A DNA stretch of 64,000 bases from Omphiscola glabra (lineage: Eukaryota > Mollusca > Gastropoda > Lymnaeidae). Below the pieces are notes generated by a model. The model was given only the letters and a program-made list of their open reading frames with translations. It made no database searches and was not told the DNA's origin. The DNA is taken from assembly GCA_964017045.1 (NCBI GenBank), contig OZ024798.1:9383793-9447792 (forward strand). The letters are read 5' to 3'. Shown here piece by piece: positions 10,697 to 21,771 of this stretch; position 1 is the stretch's first letter; every line of letters starts with the position of its first letter. Position numbers and translations under genes: made by a program.

Positions 10697-11052
10697 GACA
10701 TTTGATTCGTCCTCAGGAAACTATTCTTTTCTTCTGACATTTGATTCGTCCTTGGGAAACTATTCTTTTCTTCTGACATTTGATTCGTACTTGGAGAACT
10801 ATTCATTTCTTCTGACATTTGATTCTTCCTTGGAAAACTATTCTTTTCTTCTGACATTTGATTCGTCCTTGGGAAACTATTCATTTCTTCTGACATTTGA
10901 TTCGTCCTTGGGAAACTATTCTTTTCTTCTGACATTTGATTCGTCTTTGGTAAAATATTCTTTTCTTTTGACATTTGATTCGCCCGTGGGAAACTATTCT
11001 TTTCTTCTGACATTTGATTCGTACTTGGGAAACTATTCTTTTCTTCTGACAA
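10697..11052. repeat. 39-bp minisatellite, about 9 copies, open on both strands
   Basis: The unit contains TGACATTTGATTCGTCCTTG followed by GGAAACTATTCTTTTCTTC. Since 39 is 13 codons, each strand reads a 13-residue repeat: MSEEKNSFPRTNQ on the minus strand and NYSFLLTFDSSLG on the plus strand. The open frames (159 codons minus, 129 plus) come mainly from the array. Unit substitutions do not obviously favour silent sites, and no non-repeat domain is attached. Confidence 0.92.
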
Positions 11053-11262
11053 GAAGAATTTACGCTCATGAAGTTTTTTTATTTTCTTTGGATATGGATA
11101 AGTCTACACAGTTTCAAAGCAGTTTATCCTCAAGAAGTTGATTAACTCAAATGCAGGATTCCACTAAACTTGAATGACACACTGAGCTAGTCAACTAGGT
11201 TCTATGATTTCAAAAGCTACAAGCTATTGATAACGGTTATATTAACCTCAAGAGTAAGGATC

Positions 11263-11600
11263 GAATGGGCTACCATGAGTCGATTGTTTTGTCACGTGAT
11301 AAGCGTAAGTACGAGTAAGACTTCCGGTAGGCTGTCAGCAACACACAAGTCGCTCACAAATTTTTCTTCAAACAACTTTCTTCCTTTAATCCTAACTGAA
11401 TTATAATTATTGTCACATTTATGAATGTCATTTAAAAAAACACGTGTATTCAAGAATATTTTGAAAAGTAAAATGTTTAAATAGCATTGGGGAAGCGCTG
11501 ATGGAGACAAATATTTTGCTTTAAAATTAATGATAATGGCTGATCAGCTGTTATCTGTTGATATGTGTAGCATGGGCTACCGAAGGCTTTACTCGTATCA
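11263..11600 (+). mobile_element. Damaged copy of the MITE at 42,602-42,993
   Basis: It is collinear with the 42.6-kb MITE over about 330 bp, sharing GTCGATTGTTTTGTCACGTG, CTTCCGGTAGGCTGTC, CAAACAACTTTCTTCCTTTA, GAAGCGCTGATGGAGACAAA and GCTGATCAGCTG. The left terminus is mutated (GAATGGGCTACC instead of GAATGGACTACG) and the right terminal inverted repeat is missing or replaced after about 11,580. It has no coding capacity. Confidence 0.85.
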
Positions 11601-11629
11601 AGTATAAATCATCATTAACTGATGTTGGT

Positions 11630-11800
11630 GTAGTCTGTTCTTGGTGGAGTCTTGTGTTTGTGTAATCTGATGTTGGTGTAGTCTGTTGCTGGTTTAGTCT
11701 GTGGTTTTTGTAGTCTGTTTTTGTTTAAGTCTAATGTTTCTGTAGTCTGTTTTTGTTTAAGTCTAATGTTTATGTAGTGTGTTTTTGTTTGTTAGAGGTT
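11630..11800. repeat. Degenerate TGTTGGTGTAGTCTG repeat
   Basis: An irregular unit of about 20 bp recurs around 8 times. The same unit forms the larger array at 38,300-38,890, and both arrays are followed by a related segment containing GTCCTGGTCAG or CTCCTGGTCAG. Confidence 0.7.
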
Positions 11801-11904
11801 CAGCCGTCCGTTTTGTACTCCTGGTCAGTAAAATAAAGCAAACCTATTATTGATTTCTGTTTAATTTGATAGTTTGGTGTACAAAATAGTCGGCTTAAAA
11901 GTTG

Positions 11905-12040
11905 AGGGCACATCAGATTATTTAATATAGTTCATTGGCGTGAAAAAAGTGTGCAGTGATGTATCATGGGTAAAGGTGTGTAGCAAAAATTCGGATTCTT
12001 TAGTGTGCCTTTCTTGAGTTCATGTTTTGTCAAGTAAATT
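11905..12040 (+). repeat. Dispersed repeat shared with 52,985-53,115 (inverted)
   Basis: Words such as TATCATGGGTAAAGG, TTCGGATTCTT, TTCATGTTTTGTCA and TAGTTCATTGGCGTG occur in the same order here and, reverse-complemented, at 52,985-53,115. Function and class are unknown. Confidence 0.6.
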
Positions 12041-12149
12041 CAGTAGATGGGAAGTTCACGCATTGCTGAGGCCAATGTTTAGCGGGCTATATATAGTAAT
12101 TAGATTGTTAAGTTAAATTTATTGTGATAAAGGGATTGAGTTTACTCAA

Positions 12150-13335
12150 TACTAGTACGATGTATTACAACGTGTGAAAGAACAATCTAATAGAACAGGC
12201 CAGTTTACAACGTCCTGCCCTGCTTTAAGGTTAACTACGTCTTGCCTTGCTTAAGGTTGCCAACACCGTGCCCAATTCCAGGGAAGAACCTACGTCCGTT
12301 GTGTATCAGGTCAAGAACTTCCAACCCTGTATCCATTTACTAAACCATCACCTGCAACAGCGAGTCATCAACGCACTGTGCAGAATTAAGATGGAAATGA
12401 AGTGTCCAATGTTGGCGAGTGCCTAGGTCCACTCCAGTGAAATGTGGACATCCTGTTGACCTGTCTGGTCACCTGCACCCCACTACTGAGTCCCATGATT
12501 TGCACCAGTCACCACCTCTTATTCATAGTTTAGTGAGCTCTCGAAGCCTTTGGCCTTGTCTGGTCATTCAGTTGAAAACGTCAAGTCTTGTATCAACGAA
12601 TCACCAAACTCCTCTCCTGCACCAAGCGGCCCCATACAATATTGGCGAGTTTCCCACTAATGTCCAGTGTCGGCGAGTCACCTGTATATTTACCAGTCTC
12701 CGGTGAACTGTCGCTATCCCGTGGCTCTGTCCTGTTACCTACACCTTAATGTCTTTGTCCCGTGATTGATGAGACACATCTAGCAACATTGCAATTCATG
12801 TTAGAACTATTGAGACTTAATTAAGCCCCAGACCCGTGTGCCCTCTGTATTATGTATTAACACTTCTGGTAAGAAGTTCCACAACCCAGGCAAGGTGTTT
12901 GTGTGTGTCTATTTTGTGTGTACTCATTTTCATGTAGATTTGATTAGCGTACCCTTGTAATATTTAGATTGTACCAAACATGTATTCACAGAGTAGGACG
13001 TTGGTCCTATCAAATCATATCACTAAATGGAAACTAGATGCAAAACCAAAAAATGATATGAGGAAAACGGGATAGAAACTAGAAACATTTTTAAGAGTGA
13101 AGTTTGAAGAACAAGTGCAGAAAGAATAAGAGTAAGAACTTGGAAATAAACATAAAGACTAATAACTGAAATTGAGACAAGACGAACTAGATAATTTGAA
13201 AATAGAAGCATATTAACTGGGACAATACGAACTCGATAAGCTGAAAGAAAATACAGATAGAGAAATTAGACAGGATGACAAACAAAAACAGAAGTTGTTC
13301 AGTTTACATGTTCATTTACTCAAAATCGATCAAAA
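12150..13335 (+). pseudogene. LTR-retrotransposon leader and gag-start relic, copy 1
   Basis: From about 12,660 this region is collinear with 40,155-40,870. Shared words include GGTGAACTG(T/G)CG followed by ATCCCGTGGC, AATTAAGCCCCA, GACCCGTGTG and GATTGTACCA, then TCAAAT(C)AT-ACTAAATGGAAAC at the start of a lysine/glutamate-rich degraded coding stretch. That composition (QDELDNLKIE, YELDKLKENT) is what I expect just upstream of a Ty3/gypsy-type capsid region. Frames are broken by many stops. The segment before 12,660 (repeated GTTGGCGAGT and CACCTGCACC words) may be LTR or leader. The relic ends at about 13,335, where the 26-bp array begins. Confidence 0.5.
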
Positions 13336-13339
13336 CATG

Positions 13340-14705
13340 ACAATACTCACATGGTTTTAAACATGTGTCTGTATTGATGGATTTAATCATGTGTCTGTAC
13401 TGATGGTTTTAATCATGTGTCTGTACTGATGGTTGTAAACAAGTGTCTGTACTGATGGTTTTAAACAAGTGTCTGTACTGATGGTTTTAAACAAGTGTCT
13501 GTACTGATGGTTTTAAACATGTGTCTGTACTGATGGTTTTAAACAAGTGTCTGTACTGATGGTTTTAAACAAGTGTCTGTACTGATGGTTTTAAACAAGT
13601 GTCTGTACTGATGATTTTAAACAAGTGTCTGTACTGATGGTTTTAAACAAGTGTCTGTACTGATGGTTTTAAACAAGTGTCTGTACTGATGGTTTTAAAC
13701 AAGTGTCTGTACTGATGGTTTTAAACAAGTGTCCGTACTGATGGTTTTAAACAAGTGTCCGTACTGATGGTTTTAAACAAGTGTCCGTACTGATGGTTTT
13801 AAACAAGTGTCCGTACTGATGGTTTTAAACAAGTGTCTGTACTGATGGTTTTAAACAAGTGTCTGTACTGATGGTTTTAAACAAGTGTCTGTACTGATGG
13901 TTTTAAACAAGTGTCTGTACTGATGGTTTTAAACAAGTGTCTGTACTGATGGTTTTAAACAAGTGTCTGTACTGATGGTTTTAAACAAGTGTCTGTACTG
14001 ATGGTTTTAAACAAGTGTCTGTACTGATGATTTTAAACAAGTGTCTGTACTGATGGTTTTAAACAAGTGTCTGTACTGATGGTTTTAAACAAGTGTCTGT
14101 ACTGATGGTTTTAAACAACTGTCTGTACTGATGGTTTTAACAAGTGTCTGTACTGATGGTTTTAAACAAGTGTCTGTACTGATGGTTTTAAACAAGTGTC
14201 TGTACTGATGGTTTTAAACAAGTGTCCGTACTGATGGTTTTAAACAAGTGTCTGTACTGATGGTTTTAAACAAGTGTCTGTACTGATGGTTTTAAACAAG
14301 TGTCTGTACTGATGGTTTTAAACAAGTGTCTGTACTGATGGTTTTAAACAAGTGTCCGTACTGATGGTTTTAAACAAGTGTCTGTACTGATGGTTTTAAA
14401 CAAGTGTCTGTACTGATGGTTTTAAACAAGTGTCTGTACTGATGGTTTTAAACAAGTGTCTGTACTGATGGTTTTAAACAAGTGTCTGTACTGATGGTTT
14501 TAAACAAGTGTCTGTACTGATGGTTTTAAACAAGTGTCTGTACTGATGGTTTTAAACATGTTTCTGTACTGATGGTTTCAAACAAGTGTCTGTACTGATG
14601 GTTTTAAACAAGTGTCTGTACTGATGGTTTTAAACATGTTTCTGTACTGATGGTTTTAAACAAGTGTCTGTACTGATGGTTTCAATCATATGTCGGTTGT
14701 GATGG
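13340..14705. repeat. 26-bp minisatellite, about 52 copies
   Basis: The unit GTCTGTACTGATGGTTTTAA + ACAAGT repeats very regularly. Sub-types with GTCCGTACTG cluster at 13,730-13,810 and recur singly later, showing block duplication. The edge copies (AACATGTGTCTGTA and TTTAATCATGTG types) are the most diverged, as expected if turnover is concentrated in the centre. The array follows immediately on the gag-like relic. Stops occur in most frames, so it is not coding. Confidence 0.97.
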
Positions 14706-14788
14706 TTTTCTAAAAAAAAAATATTTTATATTGCGAAATAACGGGTATAACTTTTTGATCTGACAATGAATTGGGAGTAATAAGATGA

Positions 14789-15010
14789 CTCTTGTATATA
14801 TCAATCTGTTAATAACATTGTGTTGAAGATGTCGCTTGTATTTGTCGATCTGTTAATAACATGGTGTTTAAGATGTCGCTTGCACCTATCGATTTGTTAA
14901 TAACATGGTGTTTAAGATGTCGCTTGCACCTATCGATCTGTTAATAACATGGTGTTTAAGATGTCGCTTGCACCTATCGATTTGTTAATAACATGTTGAT
15001 GAAGATGTTG
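14789..15010. repeat. 44-bp minisatellite, about 5 copies
   Basis: The unit contains ATCGATTTGTTAATAACATG and GTGTTTAAGATGTCGCTTGC. The flanking copies are diverged. Confidence 0.85.
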
Positions 15011-15014
15011 ACTG

Positions 15015-16420
15015 TTGATTACTTCTAGATACTTTTTTTCTACAGTCATAAATCTTAAAAAGAGTGAGGCGCCTATAGACTAAAATTAGAGTTGTTGCAG
15101 TAATACAACTAAAAAGAGTTGGACCCAAATGAAATGAATGTATCATTTCTTACAGTCATATGACTAAAACAATGTGGGCCGCACATGAAATCAAAATTAT
15201 TTTCAAATCACAGAGTCATGCATGCTGAGTTATCACAAATTTTTTTTCTCTATAGTCAAGATCACGATCGATGTAAGGATAAAACATTAATACAAGTCAG
15301 CTGTGAGAACCCATATTTCTTTGATAAATGATCTGTATCAAAACATGTATTGTGTTTAATGAAAATTATTTGCATCAATGTAACCGTACACATGCGACTA
15401 ACATTAAATTGATACAGTCATGCAATATCAGTGGATTTCATTGACTTCACGGCCAGTAGGGTTCTGATACACTTGTATTTAGTGGGTGCCTCACAGTCCG
15501 TGGTGTTTACTGATGACCTACTGATCTCATTGTGCCTGACAGAAACATGGCTTAACGAAACGTTACCAGATTCAGCGGTGGCACTGGACTAATTTAACAT
15601 TTTCCGTGCCGAAGGAACAACCGACAGCATCAAATCCAAAGGAAGGGGTTGCAATATATGTTAACAAAAACTACTGTAGAATCAACAACGGAATAGTGAA
15701 ACATGTAGTTTGTACACCCGACATGTAACTACTTTGCACCACTTTGCCGCCATTTTACCTACCTACAGAATTCACACAAACCTGTATCATCCTGAAAACC
15801 CGGAGATGGGGAGATGGAGTTCACGTGCGCCTAACAGGCAGCAGTGAGGCCTCTCGAACATCTAACATCGGATTTATTTTACGCGCTTCGAGCCTTTGGG
15901 GATGAAGCGTGATTTTTAAATAAACTTTATTATTATTATTATTATTATTGTATTTCATGGGTGCCCCACGGTCACTTGTGACCTACTGGTCTATGTATGT
16001 CATAGGCGCCAAATGGTAAGTGTGTTTCACAGGTGAGCTTCTGATCTCATTGTATTTCATGTGTACCACACGGCTTGTGGGATTTACTGTAGTTTTAAAT
16101 GAATGCTTCATGGTAAGTAGGGCTCATTGGTGACCTACTGAACATGATTCCTTTTCTGTTTTACATTAATATTACTAATTGAAATAGCGAGAGACGCTAA
16201 TAAACTCAGCTTATTATAACTGTTGCAGTCATAGTACTAACTAAAAAAGCGTGGGTTACCCTCATGTCATCCATCTATTTTCGTTTTTCTTAACCTTGAA
16301 AAACTGTTGAAGGCTGACAACTTGACATACCATGTTATCATTTTCAACGAGACAATGTGCAACACGACAGCTCAAACTGTTAAATGTAAGTTGTTCAATT
16401 AGCCGCCCTAAGGCTGTGTA
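15015..16420. repeat. Old dispersed repeat with loose 60-bp units
   Basis: Phrases resembling GACCTACTGATCTCATTGTA followed by TTTCATGG and GTTGCAGTCATA-GACTAAAA recur. They link this region to 22.9-24.3, 26.6-27.2, 50.5-50.8 and, inverted, 52.65-52.86 kb. It is interrupted by the LINE insertion at 15,533-15,950. No gene was seen. Confidence 0.6.
15533..15950 (+). mobile_element. Internally deleted LINE: endonuclease start joined to 3' tail
   Basis: The left part (15,533-15,800) reads as a damaged apurinic-endonuclease-like domain of a CR1/Rex-type LINE ORF2. It has LTETWLNETLPDSAV, then a stop where the domain would continue, then FRAEGTTDS, KGRG, a C-PDM motif and PPFYLP. In intact elements this domain nicks target DNA. 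The right part (15,800-15,950) is a 3' end with GCGCTTCGAGCCTTTGGGGA and a (TTA)n tail. The whole reverse transcriptase is missing. The element splits a repeat unit, and ATTG lies at 15,529-15,532 and again at 15,947-15,950, a possible short target duplication that could also be part of the tail. Several stops make it non-functional. Confidence 0.75.
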
Positions 16421-17440
16421 ACAGGATGAAACACCAACACACGAGAAATTAAGTTAAGGGATTTAAAACAGGAACTTGCATGTGTTCTTTTGTATTATCT
16501 CATTTAAGGTAAGGATCGAATTCAAGGGGACGATTTCACTTAAAGTTATTTCTTGACATGGCTAACGATGTCTGCATTTAATTATTTGTTTATGCATATT
16601 GAATCAGATATACATTTAAGTTACACAATTTAAAGTATAGTTTTAGTTAAAAAAGTATAACATTAACTATAATAAAAAGATGGAGAGCTTGCAGAAACTT
16701 GAGTAAAATTTCTGCTAAAAACACTATTGTTTTACATTTTTATTAAAAATAAAATAAATTAATGTGACTCTGAAAATTCTGAACTATATAAACAAAAACT
16801 ATATAAACAAAAATGTAATTAGTTATGTCCCTTGACTAAGGAAAGCAAATTAAAATTTAATCCTTCCCGTGCCCAAATTTTTTTATTAGTGTGGGCGTGT
16901 AACATAACGATATTTGATGCAAATTAAGAATTTGGTAATTAATGGATAGATCGGAAGAGAGACAAGGCGGACATGGAAGATAAGACACAGTGTAATATTA
17001 ATTTGGTATTTTGAATGTCTAATCAAATGTATTGTCCTAAAGGAATTAAATGTAATAAGACTCAGTTGCTATCAACTAATATTCATCAATAATATTCATC
17101 TAGTATTCTCTATTGTGTAATTTGTCAATCAATAAATAATACTTCGATATTGGACGTCTGCTAATATTTAGAGTTAGTAGTGAGTGATACATGTTAGAAA
17201 GTACGTAACGGTCACATTTACAATATGTCAGAACAGCTAGGTTGTCTGGTAATTTAATCAACAGTGGTTTAATTGGGCGTTTTCAAATACGTTACAATTC
17301 TATTTATAGATAATTTTACATTAAATTTATTTTATTTAAAGTTTTCTTTCCCTGGTCTTCAAAGCTGCAAACCTGTCAATCACGTGATCAAAATCAATCT
17401 CCCCTGCTGTATCCCTTTCAATTGATAGTAGAGTCAGTTC
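16420..17440. repeat. AT-rich repeat segment with a GGATCGA motif
   Basis: At 16,511-16,540 the motif TAAGGATCGAATTCAAGG appears, one of about a dozen such sites in the window. The following 900 bp is AT-rich with no supported gene. It shares phrases such as TCACACTAATAATTAG-like words only weakly with other copies. Confidence 0.5.
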
Positions 17441-17449
17441 AGAAAGCTT

Positions 17450-18345
17450 GGACTGTTCCATTGGTGATCGTTAATAGTGCTTGATAAGTCATAGTTTTAA
17501 AAAGCTCAAATGAAGTCATGCAAGAAAAAATGAAATATTTAGAGAGAGTATTGGAAGAGTATTGGAAGAAATACTTAGAAGTCCCATTCAGCTATAATTT
17601 CAAAACATAAAATACTGGCCATTTTATAAAATTCTTTAGGTGTCCTCAAAGACTTGGTATTTTTTTCAAATATTCATCTTCTGGTAAGTTATGTTAGATA
17701 GAGTTTTTTTTTATTGGAACGGACACCATTAACTTTTGTTTCAATTGAGAATTCAAGACAATTGTGTTGAAAAGCCCCAAACATATCTGCTACCTCCTTG
17801 ATCGCTGATGATCTGATCTGGGCTCCAGTATGAAAGCGATCAATACACTTCAGCACCTCCATATATTCTACATTTAAACCGTAATTTTCTCTCTACCGAA
17901 ATTACATACTAATCTTAATTTAAAAATGCTTTTTCAATAACATCGTCAACCAAGTGACAGGGCTTTATTGACCTTTACGTTGATCAGTACCGGTTATACG
18001 CTAAAGAAGCTACTTATTAGGATCTCACAAACTGCCAGCTAAAAATGTTTGTAAAATATTCTTTGACCATCTCATGTAATTTCCAACGGTGTGGGGCCTC
18101 TGGACTTTATGTAGCTTAGGGCCACAGCAAGTCTAAAGTTGGCCCTGATTTTGGAGACTACTATGTCAAGAGTAAAGCCTTCAGCGTGCATACACGTTTA
18201 AGGTTAACTTCCTCAAGTAGATCAGCCTAAAGATAAAGTTAGCAGATAAACGTGAAAGCACCGACAGAATGTAAAAGACCTCTTGCTGTAACTCTTGTAT
18301 CCAAAATTTCAAGAAGACCACATAGAATTTCAATGGCCGCCACAC
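17450..18345 (-). pseudogene. Degraded protein-coding relic, possibly hAT/ZMYM1-like transposase
   Basis: On the minus strand the stretches 17,880-17,530 and 18,345-18,200 read as fairly long protein-like segments broken by stops. Visible pieces include YMEVLKCIDRFHTGAQIRSS, KEVADMFGAFQHNCLEFSIE, then upstream KFDECVAAIEILCGLLEILD and GLLHSVGAF. Composition and order resemble the central part of hAT-type transposases of the ZMYM1-like group, but I see no DDE catalytic residues or zinc finger, so the assignment is tentative. A host-gene pseudogene is an alternative. Confidence 0.3.
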
Positions 18346-18359
18346 ATTCATCAAACTTA

Positions 18360-18481
18360 CATTGACTGTTTTAACAGCAGCATGATGAGCACTCGGGTTG
18401 TTGGCAGTCTTTTCAACAACAATTGACTGTTTTAACAGCAGCAAGATGAGCACTCGGTTTGTTGGCAGTCGTTGCAACAAG
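18360..18481. repeat. 61-bp tandem duplication
   Basis: A segment containing TTGACTGTTTTAACAGCAGC and GAGCACTCGG occurs twice in a row with few differences, immediately left of the 50-bp array. Confidence 0.85.
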
Positions 18482-19327
18482 ATTTCAATGTGTTCATTTA
18501 AATCATCTCATCGATGAGTGGATGCAACAACATTTCAATGTGTTCATTTAAATCATCTCATCGATGAGTGGATGCAACAACATATCAATGTGTTCATTTA
18601 AATCATCTCATCGATGAGTGGATGCAACAACATTTAAATGTGTTCATTTAAATCAACTCATCGATGAGTGGATACAACAACATTTCAATGTGTTCATTTA
18701 AATCATCTCATCGATGAGTGGATGCAACAACATTTCAATGTGTTCATTTAAATCATCTCATCGATGAGTGGATGCAACAACATTTCAATGTTTTCATTTA
18801 AATCATCTCATCGATGAGTGGATGCAACAACATTTCAATGTGTTCATTTAAATCATCTCATCCATGAGTGGATGCAACAACATTTAAATGTGTTCATTAA
18901 AATCATCTCATCGATGAGTGGATACAACAACATTTCAATGTCTTCAATTAAATGATCTCATCGATGAGTGGATACAACAACATTTAAATGTGTTCATTTA
19001 AATCATCTCATCGATGAGTGGATGCAACAACATTTCAATGTGTTCATTTTAATCATCTCATCGATGAGTGGATACAACAACATTTCAATGTGTTCATTTA
19101 AATCATCTCATCGATGAGTGGATACAACAACATTTCAATGTGCTCATTTAAATCATCCCATCGATGATTGGATGCAACAATATTTCAATGTGTTCATTTA
19201 AATCATCTCATCGATGAGTGGATACAACAACATTTCAATGTGTTCATTTAAATCATCTTATCGATGATTGGATGCAACAACATTTCAATGTGTTCATTTA
19301 AATCATCTCATCGATGAGTGGATACAG
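18481..19327. repeat. 50-bp minisatellite, 17 copies
   Basis: The unit contains CAACAACATTTCAATGTGTT and CATCTCATCGATGAGTGGAT. The CATCGATG core is palindromic (CTCATCGATGAG), so each unit can form a short perfect hairpin. Copies are 90% or more alike by eye. Confidence 0.95.
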
Positions 19328-19457
19328 CAAAGAAGGAACATATTCTCTTTAAAAATGTAATACATGATGCATTTTCGGAAAAACGTGACGACCATACAAT
19401 TGAACAAATGGACACAAAATCCCAACATCATTGACATTTGTATTGTGTCCTAAAATA

Positions 19458-20320
19458 TAGGGATCGAATTCAATTGGACTATCGCTTTAAATCAACGGTT
19501 CTCAAGCTGTGGGTCGCGACCTCTTTGGGGGTCGAACGACCCTTACCCAGGGTTCGCCTAAGACCATCGGAAAACATGTGTACTCTACAGTTATGATGTA
19601 GCAACGAAATTAATTTCGTGATTTGGGGTCGCCACAAAATGATGAACTGTGTTAAGGTGTCGCGGCATTAGGAAGGTTGAGAACCACTGCTTTAAATGAT
19701 AAATCCAACTTTACATCCATTATTAAACTGGAAACTATGGATACTTGGTTAAGCCTAATGAATTAAATATACATTTCTTTTAAAGAATACATTTAAAGTT
19801 TTCTAATCAAATAGAAAACATTAAATATAAATCATACTAATGATTTTTAAGTCGATATAAATATATTTTCTATTACAATATTTTGTAACAAAGATAAAAT
19901 AATAGAACTCACAATACTTTCAGTTATGTACACATAGACAAGGGAAGGGGAGGAAAATTTAATAACGGTTTTTTTAATGTTTGTTTTTACCATTATTCAA
20001 GTGAAATAACCCATTAAGTTATGTTGATAAAAGATATAAGTTTCTGGGTTATAATAAATTTAGGTTTTGTAATGAATATGTAATTCAATACATTTTTTAA
20101 AAGAAATTTAACTTACTTTAACTTTAATAATCTCTAATTTTGTTTATTTGGAATATAATGCAGATTAAATAAAACCCATAACATAAGTTTTTCAAATAAA
20201 AAATATATATATTGTTAAGTAGGATAAATCAAGCGCTGTAAAATATATCGTCTTTTCGGATGAAGTTGATTTATCTTTAAAAGAGGAAATCCACTTAAAT
20301 TCGTTCCCTTCATTTAAGGA
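19458..20320. repeat. AT-rich element bounded by inverted GGATCGA motifs (short copy)
   Basis: A plus-strand GGGATCGAATTCAATTGGAC at 19,458 faces a minus-strand copy (AATCCACTTAAATTCGTTCC) near 20,286-20,307, about 0.86 kb apart. The interior is AT-rich and shares GAAATAACC-ATTAA and TTTTGTAATG words with 26.2, 28.6, 39.5 and 48.1 kb. It is interrupted by the hAT MITE. No coding content. Confidence 0.55.
19493..19689 (+). mobile_element. SPIN-like hAT MITE with perfect 8-bp TSD
   Basis: This 197-bp non-autonomous DNA transposon begins CAACGGTTCTCAA and ends TTGAGAACCACTG, giving near-perfect inverted termini. It is flanked by identical 8-bp duplications CTTTAAAT (19,485-19,492 and 19,690-19,697), with the central TA typical of Buster-type hAT targets. 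Subterminal words GTGGGTCGCGACC, GGGGGTCGAACGACC, GCCTAAGACCATCGGAAAAC and GCGGCATTAGGAAGG match, from memory, the SPIN/OC1 group of hAT elements known from mammals, reptiles and frogs and reported in triatomine bugs and a pond snail. It encodes nothing and would need a transposase in trans. Confidence 0.85.
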
Positions 20321-21514
20321 TATAATAAAAATTAACAGCCACTAGATTCCAGTTTTGATTCCTTCATAAGCCGGATTCAGTGGGTGTGTGACACAATATT
20401 CGCAGTGCTAATTGTCTCACCTTCCTTAAACATAGCGAGCTGTAAATTCAAACATAGACTTGTTGCCGATGACAACATATAATGTCAAATGTTCAGCCCC
20501 TCAACAGTTTTTCAAAGGGAAGAAAAAGGAAATATGAAGGATACTTGTGGACGATCCACGATCTTTTAGTTAACTATTAATTGATTGTAACAATTATGAT
20601 ACATTGAGTTCGTGGGCGGCCCAAGCTATTTATCACATTACTGTATCAACTATTAATATATTTATGTTACTTAATTTAATTTATTTTTATTCGAATTTTA
20701 AAGATCTTGTTTTGTGGAATTGATGCAAATGACATCATCAATGTATCATCTCGAAAAACTCTGAGATATAAACAGTACTTTTTTTATCATGTAGTCAAAG
20801 TGAACCACAATTAAAAACCCACTAAAAAGTGTTTTCGTAAGAAAAATTTCAATATAATATTAAGTAACGAGGGGTGGGGTTAATAATTGGACAAAAGCGC
20901 GCCCCTTAACTGTACTAATATTCTAATGGACCACCCGCTTTTACATCGCAGATTTATTTCTACAACTATTTTAGAAACAAATAAATTAAATTTTTTCGCA
21001 CCAAACGAACTTACGATATCTATTAAAAGAATCTCATCTAGTGCAGGTATCGGGAATTTTATTTAATGGAATCAGAGTCATCGTATTTGACATAACCTAA
21101 AATTGAAAACAAAGGGGGAAAAGCACATAATTTTGGGAGGGTTTTCGTTGAGGGGGTGGGGTTGTGCTGATTCAAGTAGAATTTTTTTGATAATTAAACA
21201 GAAAAAAAAGTTAAATGATTTTGAAGAAGCATACTATTTTTAACTTTTTAAGGTGTATAATTATTTATTTATTTTATTTTGTGAATAATTTTCATAACCG
21301 TTTTTATTGTTTTTAATTTGGAGTGAAATAAAGAATTATTTTAAAAAGCAAGCACCTCACAGTCTCATACGATATGTTAAATATATATGGCTTACATATC
21401 TATACGTAAGCGTTTAAACAATTAAAACATTTAAACATACATTTTTACAAAGATATGTTTAAAATTTAACGTTTAAAAATAAATGGTTATAATGATATAA
21501 TTATGTATGTATAA

Positions 21515-21518
<4 letters not shown>

Positions 21519-21556
<38 letters not shown>

Positions 21557-21609
21557 TCATGTATATATTCATGTATACCAATATATATATATGTATTCAT
21601 GTATATATT
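21519..21609. repeat. (AT)n microsatellite with GTATTCATGTAT units
   Basis: An uninterrupted AT dinucleotide run of about 34 bp is followed by alternating ATGTATTCATGTATAT units and a second short AT run. The predicted tyrosine/isoleucine peptide across it is an artefact. Confidence 0.9.
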
Positions 21610-21771
21610 GGTACCCGTTCTACGTCCGTCTCGCGAGCATTTTGATAAAGCCATGGCTTGCTTTGAAGTTTAATTATCGAGTGAAAACTTCTTTGTATAA
21701 ACTCTGTGGTCTTTTTTTAATTTGCAATGTTTGGCAGTTCCCAGACTTTTACGTTGACTTGCAGAAAAAGG

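Noticed and set aside
10573..11141. 159- and 129-codon frames in the 39-bp array
   Set aside because: Both strands are open because the unit is 13 codons without stops. No flanking domain supports either.
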